Positions 34,781 through 45,300 of a DNA stretch of 64,000 nucleotides are shown here, piece after piece (the stretch's first letter is position 1; every line of letters begins with the position of its first letter). Made by a program: the position numbers and the translations under genes. Origin of the DNA: Anadara kagoshimensis (taxonomy: Eukaryota; Mollusca; Bivalvia; Arcoida; Arcidae); contig CM037869.1 of assembly GCA_021292105.1 (NCBI GenBank), forward strand, positions 34,132,335-34,196,334, in the 5' to 3' direction. The notes beneath the pieces are model-generated. The model ran no database searches and was not told the DNA's origin. It saw nothing but the letters and a program-made list of their open reading frames with translations.

Positions 34781-35262
34781 ATCAACAGCCCTCTCAATGA
34801 AAAACATGGTCCGGATCTTCAACACCAATGTCAAGTCCATCTTACTACACAGCTCAGAAACCTGGAGGGTATCCAAGACCAACACCCACAAACTCCAGAT
34901 ATTTATGAACAGATGCCTCAGGAATATCCTCAACATCAGATGAACTAAAATTGTCTCAAATGAAGAACTATGGGACAAGACCAGACAAGTTCAAATCGAG
35001 TCTGAGATCAACAAACAAAATTGGGTTGGATTGGTCACATGCTCCGCAAGCCTGCATCAAATGACACCAGACAGGCTATCGACTGGGACCAACAAGGGAA
35101 GAGGAAGAGGGGTTGGCCAAAACAGACTTGGCCCAGAGGTACAGACACAAGAGGCACGAACGCCTGGAACGACCTAGGTTATCCCAAAATTGTGTCAGAT
35201 TGAGAGGTGTTGTTGCGGCCCTTGGTTCCCCAGGGAATCAAGAGGAATAAATCAAGTTCTTT
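34781..35262 (+). pseudogene. Broken 3' end of a non-LTR retrotransposon ORF
   Basis: Translated pieces match the stretch after the reverse transcriptase in LINE-type elements as I remember it: 'SILLHSSETWRVSKTNTHKL' and 'NRCLRNILNIR' in one frame (34,800-34,940), then after a frame change 'GWIGHMLRKPASNDTRQAID' and 'GKRKRGWPKQTW' (35,021-35,140). At least one stop (34,941) and one or two frame shifts break it. The catalytic core is absent, so this is a 5'-truncated dead copy. An 'aataataataa' tail follows near 35,268, as expected at a LINE 3' end. Confidence 0.75.
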
Positions 35263-35560
35263 TTGGAAATAATAATAAGCACCTTTTTTCAAAGACCAGG
35301 GCTAGGATGACCCTAAAATTATGAATTGAACACTGGAAAATTAAGTCCACCAGTACCAGAATCAGTTGAATTCGTATGTAGTTTGACTTTTGATACTTTT
35401 TGGAAATTCATTTGACACCCAAAAGTCTGAGTTTAAACAGAGAGCCTGAGTCACTGTAAATATTATATTGAAGCATGCTGCATAGGAAATTAATACATAT
35501 TATTATAAGATACAGGTAAAATGCATGAAAATCATTAAAGTATTAGAGTTTATACCTTTT

Positions 35561-36100
35561 TCAAACTATCACACAGCATCCTTTTGATTCTTTAACTGGG
35601 CTAGTGTTCATTTCTCGCACAATTTCTATAAAAACCTCATTGACATTCTGAGTATTTTTGGCAGAGGTCTCTAAAAACGGACAACCCCAAACTTGTGCCA
35701 GTGAAGCTCCTTCGGAAGACGGAACTTCCCGCTGGTGATCCAAGTCTGCTTTGTTTCCCACTAGTATCATAGGTATATTTTCCAGTCCTTTCACTCTGAC
35801 GATTTGTTCTTTCATTGTTCGGATATCCTGGAAGGTTTGTAAACTTGTTATACTGTACACTATAACAAATCCTTGTCCATTTTTGATGTATAAATCCCTC
35901 ATTGAGGCAAACTGTTCCGTACCAGCTGTATCTAAAATCTCCAAAACTGAAGGAGCTGAATCAACCTCTATTTCCTTTCGGTAAAAATCTTCGATGGTTG
36001 GGTCATATTTTTCCATAAACGTCCCAGACACAAATTTGACTGTCAAGGCACTCTTACCAACCCCTCCACTTCCTAACACTACAACCTTGTATTCCCTCAT
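35561..36100 (-). CDS. RAP2: Ras-related small GTPase, Rap2 type
   Basis: This 179-residue protein is a membrane-bound GTPase switch; in other animals Rap2 acts through effectors such as MINK/TNIK kinases on adhesion and cytoskeleton. Visible motifs: G1 GSGGVGKS (10-17), switch [10 protein letters not shown] (32-40) with Phe39, the residue that separates Rap2 from Rap1 (Ser39), DTAGT (57-61) with the Rap-type Thr61 in place of Gln, NKAD (116-119) and ETSAK (144-148). The C-terminus CCVIV holds a CAAX box (Cys176, prenylation) and a neighbouring Cys175 that could be palmitoylated. The start [10 protein letters not shown] fits the family exactly and the length is usual. Coding is uninterrupted, but an acceptor-like TATAG lies at 36,109-36,113 just before it. 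Naming as Rap2 is firm; a one-to-one match with a vertebrate paralogue is not implied. Confidence 0.95.
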   Translation of the reverse strand: MREYKVVVLGSGGVGKSALTVKFVSGTFMEKYDPTIEDFYRKEIEVDSAPSVLEILDTAGTEQFASMRDLYIKNGQGFVIVYSITSLQTFQDIRTMKEQIVRVKGLENIPMILVGNKADLDHQREVPSSEGASLAQVWGCPFLETSAKNTQNVNEVFIEIVREMNTSPVKESKGCCVIV

Positions 36101-36437
36101 TTCGTATCCTATATATGAAAATGGTCCCTTCTTCCTTTTTTAAAATTTCACCATATGTAATTTTTATTCCATAACAGCTTCAAGTTATGTTTAACAACAG
36201 AAAAAATAACTACAACACGTTGAGACCCAACCCCGACATAAAAATCCAGACAGTGTCGGTGTTATGACTGTCAAGAGACACCGGATGATTGATTAGTTCT
36301 GCTATATCCTCACTATCAAATAACGGTTACTTTCTCTTCATTCTAAAACAAATAAATAAAATATATCTTAGTAACTTAAATTTACGTTTTATACAGGCCA
36401 AAACCGAAAAATTTACACACAAAGAATACCGACTTAC

Positions 36438-36475
36438 CATTTTCCACCATATTGGGTGGGCGAAAAGTTGTGTTT
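36438..36475 (-). other. RAP2: Probable upstream exon end of the Rap2 gene (donor at 36,437)
   Basis: The minus strand reads GGTGGAAAATG then GTAAGTCGG, a strong donor. The matching acceptor (CATATATAG) ends at 36,109, eight bases before the Rap2 ATG, giving a 328-base intron. The exon's ATG at 36,450 would join in frame: 13 bases plus GATACGAA make seven codons (MVENGYE) before the usual start. Exon limits upstream are unknown. The acceptor's pyrimidine tract is weak. Confidence 0.4.
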
Positions 36476-36600
36476 TAAAAGAGAGCTGATTACAAGGGGG
36501 ATAACTCGAACTTAAAAAACATACCACTCCTGTCTGTGACGCATATTGTAACACTTTAGGCGCGGTTATAGAGGACGTCATTCGCATATTGTCAAAATTT
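36476..36600 (-). promoter_or_regulatory. Candidate Rap2 promoter
   Basis: Upstream of the probable first exon this is the only locally GC-richer stretch: 'cactttaggcgcggttata' and a CRE-like GACGTCAT at 36,574-36,581. No TATA box at a suitable place was seen. Inferred from position only. Confidence 0.3.
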
Positions 36601-38600
36601 TGGTCATTTCCAGTGTGTCAACAACAGGAATTTTGGTCACTTTATTTGCATTTTGTTTTTTAATCATATTTTGTTGTGGGAAGCAAACACTACTTTTTTT
36701 TCAATTACATGTAGATCTAATAAGTACTTGGGTACTCAGTGGATATTGAACTGAAAACCTTTTAATAATTTTAAGTTAAATAACAACCAGGGACTTACGG
36801 ATCAAATAATAATAATAATAATAGATCTTTTTAAAGTCGAAATATTAAAACGTGCATGATCATGAAGAATTTATTTACGCTCTTGAAGACCTTTCATGAT
36901 AAAGAATTTTAGTTCTACCATTTACTATTCGGCGGGTATTAAACATTGCCGCTGAGGTCCCTGCAACAACAATGGTAACCTTGATGATGATGATGATAAT
37001 GAAGCAACCATTTACAGTTGAGCTGATTTGATGATGATGGTTAAAAATTCAAATTACGCACTGACAAGCCGCTTTCAACAGTTCAATCAACGGTTAATAT
37101 TTGGTTTAAAATGAGATCAGGTGTTCCGGAAACAGTTTCCCTATTCTAGCAAAATAAATAAAATTATCGCCCGGGAAAACTTTCTTAATAGCTTGATCAG
37201 TTTTGGAATATGGCCGGGAGATAAAGTGAAGTATGTGAAGACTAACTTCGAAAACTAAGAATTCAAAATAATCAGAGGTTGATTTTGATGGAAAGACAGT
37301 AAAAAGTCCCGGGGACTTATAATACTTACTTATAAGTATATACATTCCTGGAAATACTCGATATTGAAATAACTTTTATAAGGTTAAACCTTTATTTACA
37401 AATAAAGTATAACAAGTTTTCAATGCAATTTGTCAAATAATAAATCAAAATAAGTTCTCTCAATAAATACGGTAAAATTGTTAATGAAATAGTGACTTCT
37501 ATCTGTTTGTATAAAAACAACGTTACAAAGAGACATCACAGCATAATCTTATGATTAAGCACTTAAGACTCCGGTTTCACAATCATTTCTTAACTGGAAA
37601 AAAAACTTGCATTCTGCACCCCCCCCCCCCCCCCCCCGACACCTAAACCTAATATTTGCTGTTAAGCGATACTAGTAAATATAAAAAGGAAACCTATATA
37701 AATTAAATACAAACATACCATTTCATGTTCATAAACATTGTCAAAAAGGCTAAGCAAAACTTTGCCTTAACCAAACTTTGTATATACGGTTGAACAACTT
37801 ACAATAGATTTTCATAATAAACGGAATAATTTCTGTACTACTAAGGACAAAACATAATTTTATATTTGTTCACAATAAATTGATATACACCCTATTCTTT
37901 CTCTAAAGATACGATATGATTTTTACCGAGGCCTCATAATAAGCTATGCCCCTGAATTTTAAAGTTATCTTCAAAACGACTCCTTAACTTTACGAACGTC
38001 TTGAAAACGGACAGAATTATTTATGTTTCAAAGCGAGACTTAAGGTTGAAAACATATTATTCTGAAACTGAAATCAGGCGCTTGCTGGTGCAATTATGCT
38101 TACTCCGACCCTGCATGTTTCTTAGTCTAAATAATAATTTTAAAAAACCATACTACCGGTAATCCATGTCCGAATTATAATCCAGAAGCAAAGTATAAAA
38201 CTTTGGAACTGACAAATCAGGTTAGACACGTAAACTTCCACCAGGGAAGCGAGTCCGGGTGCTCAGGAAGGGTAAGCAAAATTTGTTCCTGTCTTCTATA
38301 CACAGAAGGTTATTCCAGCACCTGAATATCCTTTTCGTTTTTACAGAGCATGACGTTTGTCTTTGCGTTTGTTTCAGTATCTGAACCTCCTTGATACTTT
38401 TTAAGGACAAACCATGTTTGAAGCTAAACATCATTACCATTTTGTCAATATATAAATACCATGACGATATACTGGCGTTTTGTCAGTTGTTCTAAATTAC
38501 CGGGATGTCGTAGTTGGTATCCTATTGCCTGTAACATATTGCTTCAGTGCCTGTTGCACAGGTTATGTTTTGGCTTGATACTTTACTCGGTCTTCTACTT
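36601..38600. other. Non-coding stretch with a poly-C run
   Basis: No gene is seen. A run of about 18 C lies at 37,620-37,637. An AAT/ATG simple run lies at 36,808-36,822 and 36,982-37,000. At 38,155-38,275 a 115-bp repeat (aatccatgtccgaattataa, tccagaagcaaagta, agggtaagca) has a second copy at 57,525-57,635 in PEX1. Confidence 0.5.
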
Positions 38601-39590
38601 CTAAAACTCAGCTGATTCAGAAGTTTTTGCTGCCACTCCAGTTCCAGAACGTCTTTGATATCCCTCTAGTGACAGAACATCTTTGATATTCTTGAAGTTC
38701 CAGAACATTTTTGCTGCCCCTCCTGTCCAAGTGCATCTTTGATGTCCCTCAAGTTCAAGAATATTTTTGCTTTGCTGACGCTCTTATTGCAGTTAGTCCT
38801 TGATGTCATTCAAGTTCCAGAAATCATTGCTGCCCTTCTTGTCCATTGCATCTTTGATGTCCTTTAAGTTCCAGAATTCTTTTGTTGTACCTCTAGTTCC
38901 AGTCAGTCTTTGATGTCATTCTAGTCTCAGAACTTCTTTGCTACCCCTCTTGTTCCATTTAGTCTTTGATGTCCCTCGAATTCCAGAATGTTTGTGCTAC
39001 CTCTCTTGTCCAAGTGCATTTTTGATGTCCTTCAAATTTCAAAACATCTTTGCTGTCCTTCTAGTTCCAGTCAGACTTTGATGTTCTTCAAGTTCAAGAA
39101 CATCTTTGCTGCTCCTCTTGTTCTATTGCATCTTTGATGACCTTCAAATTCTATAACTTCTTTACTACCCATCTTGTTGCAGTAAGTCTTTGGGACTCTT
39201 CGAGTTCCAAAACATTTTTGCTGCCTCTCTTGTCCCAGAACGTCTTTAATGTCCTTCAAGTTCCAGACCTTCTTTGCTGCCCCTCTAGTTCCAGTCAGTC
39301 TTTGATGTCCTTCTAGTTCCAAAATGTCCCTGCTGCCCCTTAGTTCCAGTCAGTCTTTGATGTCCTTCAAGTTCCATAGCTTTGCTGCCCCTCTAGTTCA
39401 AGTCAGTATTTGATGTCCCTCAAGTTCCAGAATGTCTTTGTTGTCCTTCTAATTACAGTACCCATTAGCTATTTTTCAAGTTTCTGAACGTCTTTACTGC
39501 CCCTCTAGTTCCAGAACATTGGTGCTGTCCCTTTAGTTTCATAATGTCTTTGATGTCCTTCAATTTCTGGAATATCTTTGCTTTTCTTAT
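38601..39590. repeat. Minisatellite, roughly 55-60-bp units
   Basis: About 17 loose units are built from 'agttccagaacgtctttgct', 'gcccctctagttccagtcag' and 'tctttgatgtccttcaagtt'. Units differ by up to a quarter of their bases, so the array is old. Open frames on both strands (for example 39,071-39,322 minus, with EGHQR repeats) are by-products. Confidence 0.75.
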
Positions 39591-39846
39591 TTCACAATGT
39601 CTTTGCTACTCTATATACAAAGAGAATACACAACAGAGACAGAAGCATTTCATCAATGGACATTGCTCTATCTTATATTCTATAATTATGAACAAGGTAC
39701 TAGGAAGTAAATATGTATATTTATGAATATACATGTACTTATTGTATTATTTGCTCATTGTTTGGCAAAAAAAGTTTTATTATTCAGTTTTTAATGTGAC
39801 TATTTATAGATCTCTGGCCATGAAATTTTAAGAACCCTAAAAGGTA
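39591..39846. other. Short non-coding spacer
   Basis: AT-rich, no feature recognised. Confidence 0.35.
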
Positions 39847-40063
39847 CTGTAAACCAACTTTTATTCATGTGTGATTAACTTTCGCTTGTTTCGCAAGGAC
39901 AAAATAATTGCGAAAGTTAACCGTCAGGAATTTGTTTCTGAAAATGGTTTTATTAATACCAAATTTTGAGCTAATTTCCATATTGCAAATGTAAATGGCC
40001 ACAAAATGGTTTTAATAAGAGAATTGCGAAAGTTAATATCCACGAATGAAATTTGGTTTACAT
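39847..40063. mobile_element. CTGTAAAC MITE, right end changed
   Basis: It starts CTGTAAACCAACTTTTATTC after TA and ends GAATGAAATTTGGTTTACAT; about 20 bases at each end are inverse complements with few mismatches. 'gcgaaagttaa' occurs twice inside, as in the copy at 27,111-28,064. The right TA is lost. Confidence 0.6.
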
Positions 40064-40073
40064 TGCTTAACCT

Positions 40074-40330
40074 GGGAGCCTCAGTGGCCATATGATTGAA
40101 AGTGACAGATACAAATCACAGCACTTCTCACTGCCTAAGTTCAAGTCCTGCTTGGGCAGATCCTATTGTGGGACATTTTGTCAGTTTCCTTGGTGAAAGT
40201 GGTAGGTTTTCATGGGTATTTGCTGTTTTCCCAATAAACCTAAAACTGGCCACCTCAATATAAATTGAGACACTAGTTGGTAAATTTACATTACAAAACT
40301 CTGATTTAAACTTAACATCATGATACACTT
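40074..40330 (+). repeat. tRNA-derived SINE-like repeat
   Basis: 'gggagcctcagtggccatat' (A-box-like) and 'cctaagttcaagtcctgc' (B-box-like) are spaced as in a long-arm tRNA, followed by 'gtcagtttccttggtgaaag'. A weak case with worn boxes. Confidence 0.4.
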
Positions 40331-40464
40331 TGTCATTGTACCAAGTGTCACACTAAAGTTGGAAATTTACAATCTCAATAGATAATGTATTTTGTTTCAC
40401 ATTGGCTGCATCAGTTATTTCTACGTTTTCAGTTACAACTAGAACTCTCTTGAAAGCCAAATAC

Positions 40465-40680
40465 CCCCCCCCCCCCCCCCCATGGCCCAACATTGACCTC
40501 CTGACCTTGACCTTTAACTTATGCACATAAATTTGGTATGCAGCACATCGTCTCATATTGGTTTACATTTGTTTAAAATTTGATCAAAATCCATCCATAG
40601 ATAATATGGAAGATATGGAGAGGACACGGACAACCAGACGGACAGACAGGGCGATTCCTATGTAACTAGTCTTGTAAACA
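40465..40680. repeat. Poly-C run and dispersed repeat
   Basis: A run of about 17 C (40,464-40,480) precedes 'tgacctcctgaccttgacct', 'aaaatccatccatagataat' and 'agacggacagacagggcga'. The latter part is a second copy of the repeat at 24,770-25,035. Confidence 0.6.
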
Positions 40681-40932
40681 AACCTGTCCAAGTTTTGATT
40701 CCAGGTTAGAGTATGCCAAGACTTGAAGTGGGCAGTGGCTATTCTTTGGCTATGTATTCTCAAAACAATACAGTAGACATGGTTTGGCAGACTTTTCCAG
40801 TAGCTTAGTTGGTAGCAGTAAATAGGAGGTCTACATTTTGACTTGGACATAAAACGCACTGACATACAACATTAAGAAAGTTTTATTTTATTAACAGTAT
40901 ATAAAAATATCTCACAATGAAATATTATAAGT

Positions 40933-41066
40933 TATACAGGGTTTTGGCAGGTTATATGACCCCACGAACCCTGTCAAAGATTTATGTACCCTGAGTAACA
41001 AGTGAAGGGTACATTGATCTTTGACGGGGTACATGGGGTCATGTAACCTGCCAAATCCTTGTATAA
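40933..41066. repeat. Long palindrome (60-bp arms, 14-base loop)
   Basis: The left arm 40,933-40,992 (ttatacagggttttggcagg, ttatatgaccccacgaaccc, tgtcaaagatttatgtaccc) and the right arm (to 41,066) are inverse complements with about eight mismatches. The centre is 'gagtaacaagtga'. It could extrude as a cruciform or fold as a hairpin RNA. The following 200 bases (to about 41,300) keep words such as 'tatgtaccctggcaagttaa', so a larger fold-back element is likely. Confidence 0.8.
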
Positions 41067-42258
41067 CATTTTTGTCACACCTCAAAGCAGTAATAGTTTG
41101 GTCTGTTTAACTTCGATGTCGTGTGCTGTGTGACAAGTTGACGTTGTCGCCATGTTTGTTTACTGTAACTATATGTCAGTAATTTACGAGTTACTTCCCT
41201 TTTACCACAAAACCTCATGTGCAATTATGTACCCCTCCAGATCTCCCAACATAGTTCTATGTACCCTGGCAAGTTAACCAATCGCTACACGAGAAATTTT
41301 CTTGAAGAGTGACAAAATAAATTAATATTTAATTTTTGTAAAGTTCATTTCAAGATGTTAAATGTCATAAATTAGTCAGAAAATGATTAAACATAACAAT
41401 CAAACTGACTTATTGGCCTACCAAGTTCAACAATCATTCATTCACCAAGATGTTTTTAAACTTAATGTTAGAATGGGGTTTGCTGCTGTACCACCTGATC
41501 AACACCTCTTAAAGTTTTTGCAGAACGTTTTGGAAAATGTCAACGTCACAGATTCCCATAATGATGTCATTTTTGCAAGAAAACATCATCTCATGCTATA
41601 CCACATCCATTGGAAATAAGTGTGCCACATATGCGTAAGAGGGTATCACATGGTACAGAGGTGAACCCCATTTTTTGGAAATCTTTGATGACACTACAAA
41701 TAAATTTTTGAACAAAATCAGAATATACACGACATATTAAATATCTGAATATTTTATGGAATTCAAATTTGCTAGAACTTAATTAAGGCATGATGTAAAT
41801 CTTGGCCAAAAAAAGGTTTGATTTAATTTTTCATAAAGGCAGCTTGTACAGGTAGACTCATCAATTTACACTAATACAAAACAGAAATGCATATTTATCA
41901 ACAGCTGGTTTCAAAACCATCCCTTCAAATTATGTCTCTTGGATGTCTTTTTTATTCTTAGGTGAAAATCTCAACATTGACTACTCTTGACTATAGTCAC
42001 AAACAATCACTATTGAACAATACATGTATTTTTATCAAAGTGATGGGCATACAGGCACTGCTTAACGGATCTTTGTTCTTTTATATTCTTTTAATCCATA
42101 TAAAACAAAACATTTTTGTCCTTTTGTATCTTTTTTGTGTTCTGTAAAGTTCTACAATCAGAACACATCATATAGTCCCAGGTTCTGCTAAATCTCTGTT
42201 AAATCAAAGTCACTATGCATCATATAGTCATTGGTCCTGCTAACCCTCTGTCAATGGG
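41067..42258. other. Region downstream of RSRC1, repeat debris
   Basis: At 41,480-41,670 the phrases 'ccacctgatcaacacctctt', 'ttttggaaaatgtc' and 'gggtatcacatggtac' recur in inverse at 45,560-45,735. A 78-residue open frame (41,383-41,619) lies on that repeat and is not called. TTTATT at 41,951-41,956 is a minus-strand AATAAA about 300 bases past the RSRC1 stop, the best poly(A) signal candidate for that gene. Confidence 0.45.
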
Positions 42259-42366
42259 TTACACTAAAAATGTACTGACAATGGCTTCACCTTCTAACTT
42301 CCTTTTCCTCATAGCTGTTAATTTTTGAATCCATCTTTCTAGTTTTTCCTGGGGGTCTACATGTAA
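42259..42366 (-). CDS. RSRC1: RSRC1 last coding exon
   Basis: Encodes LHVDPQEKLERWIQKLTAMR and on to the TAA at 42,261-42,259. The WIQKLTAMRKRKLEG part parallels WFKRLIALRQERLMG of vertebrates. Acceptor TTTCAG. Confidence 0.92.
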   Translation of the reverse strand, partial: LHVDPQEKLERWIQKLTAMRKRKLEGEAIVSTFLV

Positions 42367-45300
42367 CTGAAAAATAAAGGAAAGCACAGCTAAGTACAGT
42401 AAAACATAATATAGTAAAACCTGTCTATAAAGGTCAGCCAAGGGAACCAGTAAAAGTGGTCTTTAAGGGCAGGTGGCCCTTATATACAGGTTGAAATAAC
42501 ATGACTCAAGAGCAATTGGGGTACAATTCTACTGGTCTTTATAAGCAGGAGGTCCCTATTAAGAGGTGACCTTTCAGGCAGGTTGGACTGTATAGTGACC
42601 ACTGACCATCTCTATGTAAAGACCATGCATGAGTTTTACTTAGCTTCTTCAGTGAAGATTTTTATATTCAGAGGTCACCAGCTATTGGTAAATTGGCTAA
42701 AATGTTCCTCTTTGAACTGTACTCATCAACTAGGGCCTCAGAAACTACACACGGATAACTTCAGGTAAACACACAGAGCAAACATACTTCAAGCGCAGTT
42801 AGTAAATTATTGAATTAATTAAATTGAATTATTGACAATTTATTAAAATTCAGGAATTTAGTTCACTGATATTGTCATTTTTGGGTTAATTACATTTGTA
42901 TCTGAAATGGTTGTTCTCTATTTTTATTAAAATATCCCAGTGTATCAGTGAAAGTCTAATTCAGCCAAGTTTTGTGAATATTATCACAAAATTGCCAACA
43001 ACAAACACATTATTGCATTATGATAGATACTGGTACAAAACTTACATCAGAAGGTGAGTTGAGTAAAGGTGTTTAATGACCCAGTCAAGAATATTTCACT
43101 TATATTGAGACGTCACCAGCTATGGACAAAGGTTCAGAAAATTTCCTGTATATTACACTGATGGCATTATACAGCAGGGTTCTTTATCGTGCCATGCCTA
43201 CCTTGACACGGGACCTCACTCTTTTTAAGTTCCCATCCACTTGACTTTCATTTCATAATGCAAAGTACAGTCATAACCCACTTTAAAGTCTTGATTCAGA
43301 CTTGTTCCGTTTCGAACCCATGACCTCACACTTACAGAGCAAACACTCTACCAACTGAGCTACTGCAGTGGTACTTACATTAGGGTGAGCTAAGTTATCA
43401 GGATCTTCTATGACAAAGGTATGCCTGGTTATCATGTCGGGTTTAAATTCAGCAGCTGTCCCAAATAAAAACTCTTCTGATTTTGGAGCTTGGTCTTTCT
43501 TATCCTAAAATGAGACACAAAAAAAAGCATCAGCATGTCATTAATATGTTTATTTCACAAGTTAATCTTGGCCTGTTACAACTAGAGTACCAGTAGTCTC
43601 CTGAATATAAAATCTTCTATAGGAACTTTGATATGCCATTATGATTTGAATTGTTATGTGGAGACAGTTCACTAACACCAGCAGAAAATGCTGAAGTGTT
43701 TTAACATATCCATGATTTCATTCGCCAATCAAAACGATTTCACCTTAAAACTACCTATACTGCATTTTTTTTATGTACACATCTCTCTCACCGATTCATA
43801 ATGTTGTATAAATAGAGGATCTTGCATGAGTGTTTATGTAATATTGAATTTATTCAACGAATTTAATAAATTCAATACTGCATAAACACGAATGCAAGAT
43901 TCTATTTATTATATAATCCCATAAAAAATGTGTTTTTTGTAGATTTAAAACGTGTGTTCTCATTATAAGAAAACAGCTGATTAACCGAAACACAACAAGT
44001 TCACGTTAATGTGTACAAGCGACAAAAGTAATACTGCTGAAATATTAAAAGTAAACAATAGTCTGTCCGCAGGATACAAAAACAAAACAAACATTTTCAA
44101 TTTAAATACAATGTATCTTTTTTTTAGAAGAAAAGTACAAAAGTATCAACTTAAATTAGTATCAACAAACAGTGTCAAATGAAATAAACAACTGTGAACT
44201 AGGTCAATTGTGGGACGTCACTCTGGAATGACTTTTATGCTTTTATGACGTCACACTCATTCAATACAATTTTTATTGTATGACCGTATTACATGGATTA
44301 TTGAGTAGATTATATAATAAATTGTAATATTATAGATGCACAAGAAACTGGTTCATATAAGAGTTTTACTCTTTTTCCAGGATCCTGATTTGTAAAAATG
44401 TTTCTTACTGTTATTCATAGATTTTGATTTTCTAATAAATATTCTTCAAATTTAAATCTTAGAGTCAACATAAAATACTCGTTACTGATTTTTTTTGTGC
44501 AAAACCAATGCTAACAGTATACACTATTTTTTTTTTTTACAGTTATCTCCCTCTCCTTGAAGCTTTTATAATAGACATAAAATATGTTGAATGTCTTTAA
44601 AACATTTCAAAAACTTTTTGATTTCAATTAATTCTCATGTACTTGAGCCTCGCTAACCACATCCAGACACTTACAGATCTACTAGATTTGAATGAAGATG
44701 GATTAAAGCTAGAACTCTCGATTTCTGACACAGCACTGGAGAATTTTAGCTGTTCCTCAAAACTTTTGTCTTCAGTTTTAACACTTTTATAGTTTATCTG
44801 TTGTTGTTCTTTGATCTTCTCATCTGCTGCAGCTGTAACATAGAATAATTCAAACTTTATATGATGGTGGTCAGTTCAGGGGTGGTGGAGGAAACTACAG
44901 TAAAACCTCGATTCATCGCCACCATTTGTTCAGTCAAATTTTGGCTTTATAAAGGGGTTTGGCGATAAATTGGGGGAGGCGGATAAAGAAAAACATAAAC
45001 AAAATGGATTTTGGGGCTTAAAAATAGTGTGGCGATAAGCGAGGTGGCAAAGTTATCAAAGGGCATTATAACGAGGTTTTACTGTAGAATGCCCTTAAAA
45101 AATCATCAATTGACCTTTGACAACCAAACTGACAAACTTTCTCACACTAGGATCTGTCCCTGGTGGCATTGGAACTTATGCCGTGAAAGGTCATGTGATC
45201 TGTAAGCCCACACTTCTGACCACTTGGTGACCATAACACATTTAAGTCTGTCTGTTACTGTTAGAATTAGAAGTTCTGACCAACAGATTTGTTTTGTGCA

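Noticed and set aside
36327..36587. An 86-residue minus frame upstream of Rap2
   Set aside because: It runs across the strong donor at 36,437 into intron-like sequence and is out of frame with the upstream ATG that joins Rap2.
38601..39590. A repeat-protein gene (EGHQR-type repeats, minus strand)
   Set aside because: Units are diverged with stops and frame changes; both strands give equally short frames.
41383..41619. A 78-residue plus-strand frame
   Set aside because: It overlaps a dispersed repeat that has an inverse copy at 45,540-45,745 and shows no family resemblance.
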